Made by a program: the position numbers and the translations under genes. From Takifugu bimaculatus (lineage: Eukaryota; Chordata; Actinopteri; Tetraodontiformes; Tetraodontidae), in assembly GCA_004026145.2 (NCBI GenBank), contig CP034994.1, positions 13,248,009-13,312,008 on the forward strand: a stretch of DNA of 64,000 nt. The letters run 5' to 3'. This document shows, in pieces, positions 61,935-64,000 of this stretch. The notes below the pieces were generated by a model. The model searched no databases, was not told where the DNA came from, and saw only the letters and a list, made by a program, of their open reading frames with translations. Numbering within the stretch: position 1 is the first letter of the stretch; every line of letters begins with the position of its first letter.

Positions 61935-64000
61935 GTGAGTGTCCGCTCACTCTCTTCTTTGTTGTGTGCACCAACTTTCACGCTGCAGCAGCTGCTCCGC
62001 TCCGCGTTGCTCTGGAAGTTTTGGGATATTTGACATATTTCGCATTTTCCCGCCGTCGCTTTGCTGATTCAGGGACCGGCCTATTTAACAGGGAGTTCCT
62101 CTGTTTACTCTGGGGCATCCCCGCTCGTATTCTTCGGACTTTCCGCGTCTTTCGCGGACTTTGTGTAGACTTTGTTGAGGTATTATTAGCTCCAAGGCTA
62201 ACAAGTTAGCAAGGCAGCTAGACTGTGTTATCAGTGACTTGTCTGCGCTCCATTCGCTGGAATATACGGACTTTTACGTGCCCTTACATCTTATCCCGAA
62301 CGATATAATGCTATTAGTCTGTTTCCAAAATCCTTTAATCTGAGTTACATGTTCGTTCTTTGCAACTGTGGATTTTTGCTAACTCACACTCGGCTAAACG
62401 CATCAACCAGTGGACGTGATTTGATTTCTCTCCCCTTCCTGCAATCCGATTCATCTCGGGGTTTTTTGACCAGTCCGACTCTGCTTCAGCACTCACGGTT
62501 ACACAATCAGACTGTTTCTGGGTTTGTTTGTTTTTTGTTTTGTCTTTTAATAAAAGATGGCTTTGTGTGGGGTAAGAACTGCATCAAACCTGAACGGCTC
62601 GCCTAAGATTAGTCCAATGGGAGGAAAGTTTCAGGCGGTAACCAGAAGTACCAGAGTTCGGAAAAATCGAATCAAAAGTCTCCCCGTTCGGACCAGTAGC
62701 AGGTCCATACAATGTGTCTTGTGAGAGAGTTTGCTGAGCTCATGGCTTTATTTAGCTCAGTGCTATACTGGCTCTAAACCCCTGACCTTTTGACCACTCT
62801 GAACTATATTGAAACCACTATTGGGTATACCACCGGCACATAATGTCCTGGATATCCACTTCAATTACAGCTGCAGGGAAGCAACATGTGCTATCAGCTG
62901 TGAGTAAGGCCAGCAGATGCTGCTTACTTTATACATGCAGGTTGTGTTTATCTTTAACTTTAAACAACAATGTGACACGTGTGTGGTAAACGCTGAGGCG
63001 GTCATGCAAAGTTGGAACCCCCTGAAGAATTGCTGCAACTCTGTTTCTGGGCCGTCGAGAGTAACGGGCGTGCATGAGGAACCATGAATTCCCTCTGCAG
63101 CAAAGAGAAAATGGGGAAGGTGATCATTGCGGTTGCAGACAAATGAGGTTGTTTCTGGTATTTCCTTTATGATCGAAGACTTATTACCTGTCAGCCAGCC
63201 ACAGAATGTCACAGCTGCTTGCCTGTTATTTTTAACCTTGGCGCCACCTTCGGTTGGATACAACAAAAGACGACCCAGCAGTTCATATGAGGGGCTTGGC
63301 ACTTGTAGGACACTGAGGCTTTGATTCTTGATGGTTATTAGGCGATACAATCAGTGAAACAAAAATGCCTTGGATGCCTCCAGCCCTTCAAACAAGTGTG
63401 GCAGTAATGCATCCGCTGAGTTTGAAACTATAAAGGCTTCTGCAGAGTGTGTCTAATAAGCCCACCACGACAGGAAAAGCTCTGCAACCACACTGTGGTT
63501 CTTGTGTGTCCAGAGACCATGTTAGCTACACTCTGGAAAACATGACACACACTCTGTCTTCATGTTGCATCTGTGCCTTTGGAGAGGATCCTTGACAATA
63601 AAAGAAGAATGTCTAATTTCCTTCAGGGGTCCTGCAGACTTTTGCTCGGGTCTTATTGTTTAGGCGAAGGCCTTCATGCTTCCTTCTGGGGAATCACATT
63701 TTAAATACAGTCTCCACTGACTCAGACCAACGTCTTTACGAACTGTTTTGCTATTCTGTTGTGTGTTCCTTTACCCCGAATGCCACGGCTATTAATACCC
63801 TCCAAACTCAAAGAAGCTGTAAACAACTTCAGATGAATCTCAATCCACTCTGTGAACTGTGGGGACACGAAGAGTCCAGAACATCTGTCTCAGTTCTCTG
63901 CAGCCACAGTTAATCTGTTAATGACTGACCTGTCAATCTGTCACAATGTGCATGGTAACAGGCTCAAATATCAATTTGTTCTCCTCATTCATAAATCTTG
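61935..64000 (+). other. Probable first intron of the unnamed plus-strand gene
   Basis: Follows the donor at 61935; no certain next exon before the window ends. A 55-codon frame at 62557-62724 begins MALCGVRTASNLNGSPK right after a T-rich stretch ending in aaaag, so it could be an alternative coding exon. A donor-like gtaaga also sits inside its first codons. I do not recognise the peptide. Confidence 0.3.

Overview
The window is nuclear DNA from a ray-finned (teleost) fish, most likely a percomorph with a compact genome. The genes have many short GT-AG introns, some only 70-125 bp. Between genes lie long (CA/TG)n tracts. The order ube2t - lgr6 (tail to tail) matches the vertebrate 1q32-type LGR6/UBE2T neighbourhood, and the let-7e guide is of the type I recall from zebrafish. 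There are no bacterial, plasmid, phage or CRISPR features.

Layout, left to right. (1) 1-1.4 kb, minus strand: the 5' part of etv7 (TEL2), an ETS factor, here only its PNT-domain exons; the rest lies left of base 1. (2) 1.4-3.0 kb, plus strand: a small three-coding-exon SAM-dependent methyltransferase, head to head with etv7 across a roughly 0.4 kb shared promoter. (3) 3.3-5.2 kb, plus strand: complete ube2t (the Fanconi-pathway E2), with an upstream exon whose ATG is in frame with the main ORF after splicing. (4) 5.3-36.5 kb, minus strand: complete lgr6, an R-spondin-receptor-type LRR GPCR. I placed all 18 coding exons with consistent splice phases (940 aa). Its introns hold microsatellites and one intact pogo/Tigger-like MITE with perfect 22 bp TIRs and TA flanks. 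(5) 36.5-47.5 kb: no recognisable gene; one copy of a dispersed repeat and a compound (TG)n-(GA)n-(GGGA)n tract. (6) 47.5-49.5 kb, plus strand: complete SPI-subfamily (PU.1/Spi-C-like) ETS factor, 266 aa. (7) 51.6-52.1 kb, minus strand: a two-member let-7 cluster (let-7e then let-7a in transcript order). (8) 52-61.6 kb: no certain coding gene; a CpG-rich block at about 56.2-57.6 kb is a candidate promoter or first exon for the primary let-7 transcript. (9) 61.6-64 kb, plus strand: a second CpG-rich block that looks like the non-coding first exon of a gene running out of the window to the right.

The genes do not form an operon. Themes are two ETS-family factors flanking a stem/progenitor-cell receptor and a DNA-repair E2, followed by a let-7 cluster. 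Splice sites were read by eye from GT/AG consensus, phase continuity and protein-family alignment from memory. UTR ends and TSS positions are approximate.
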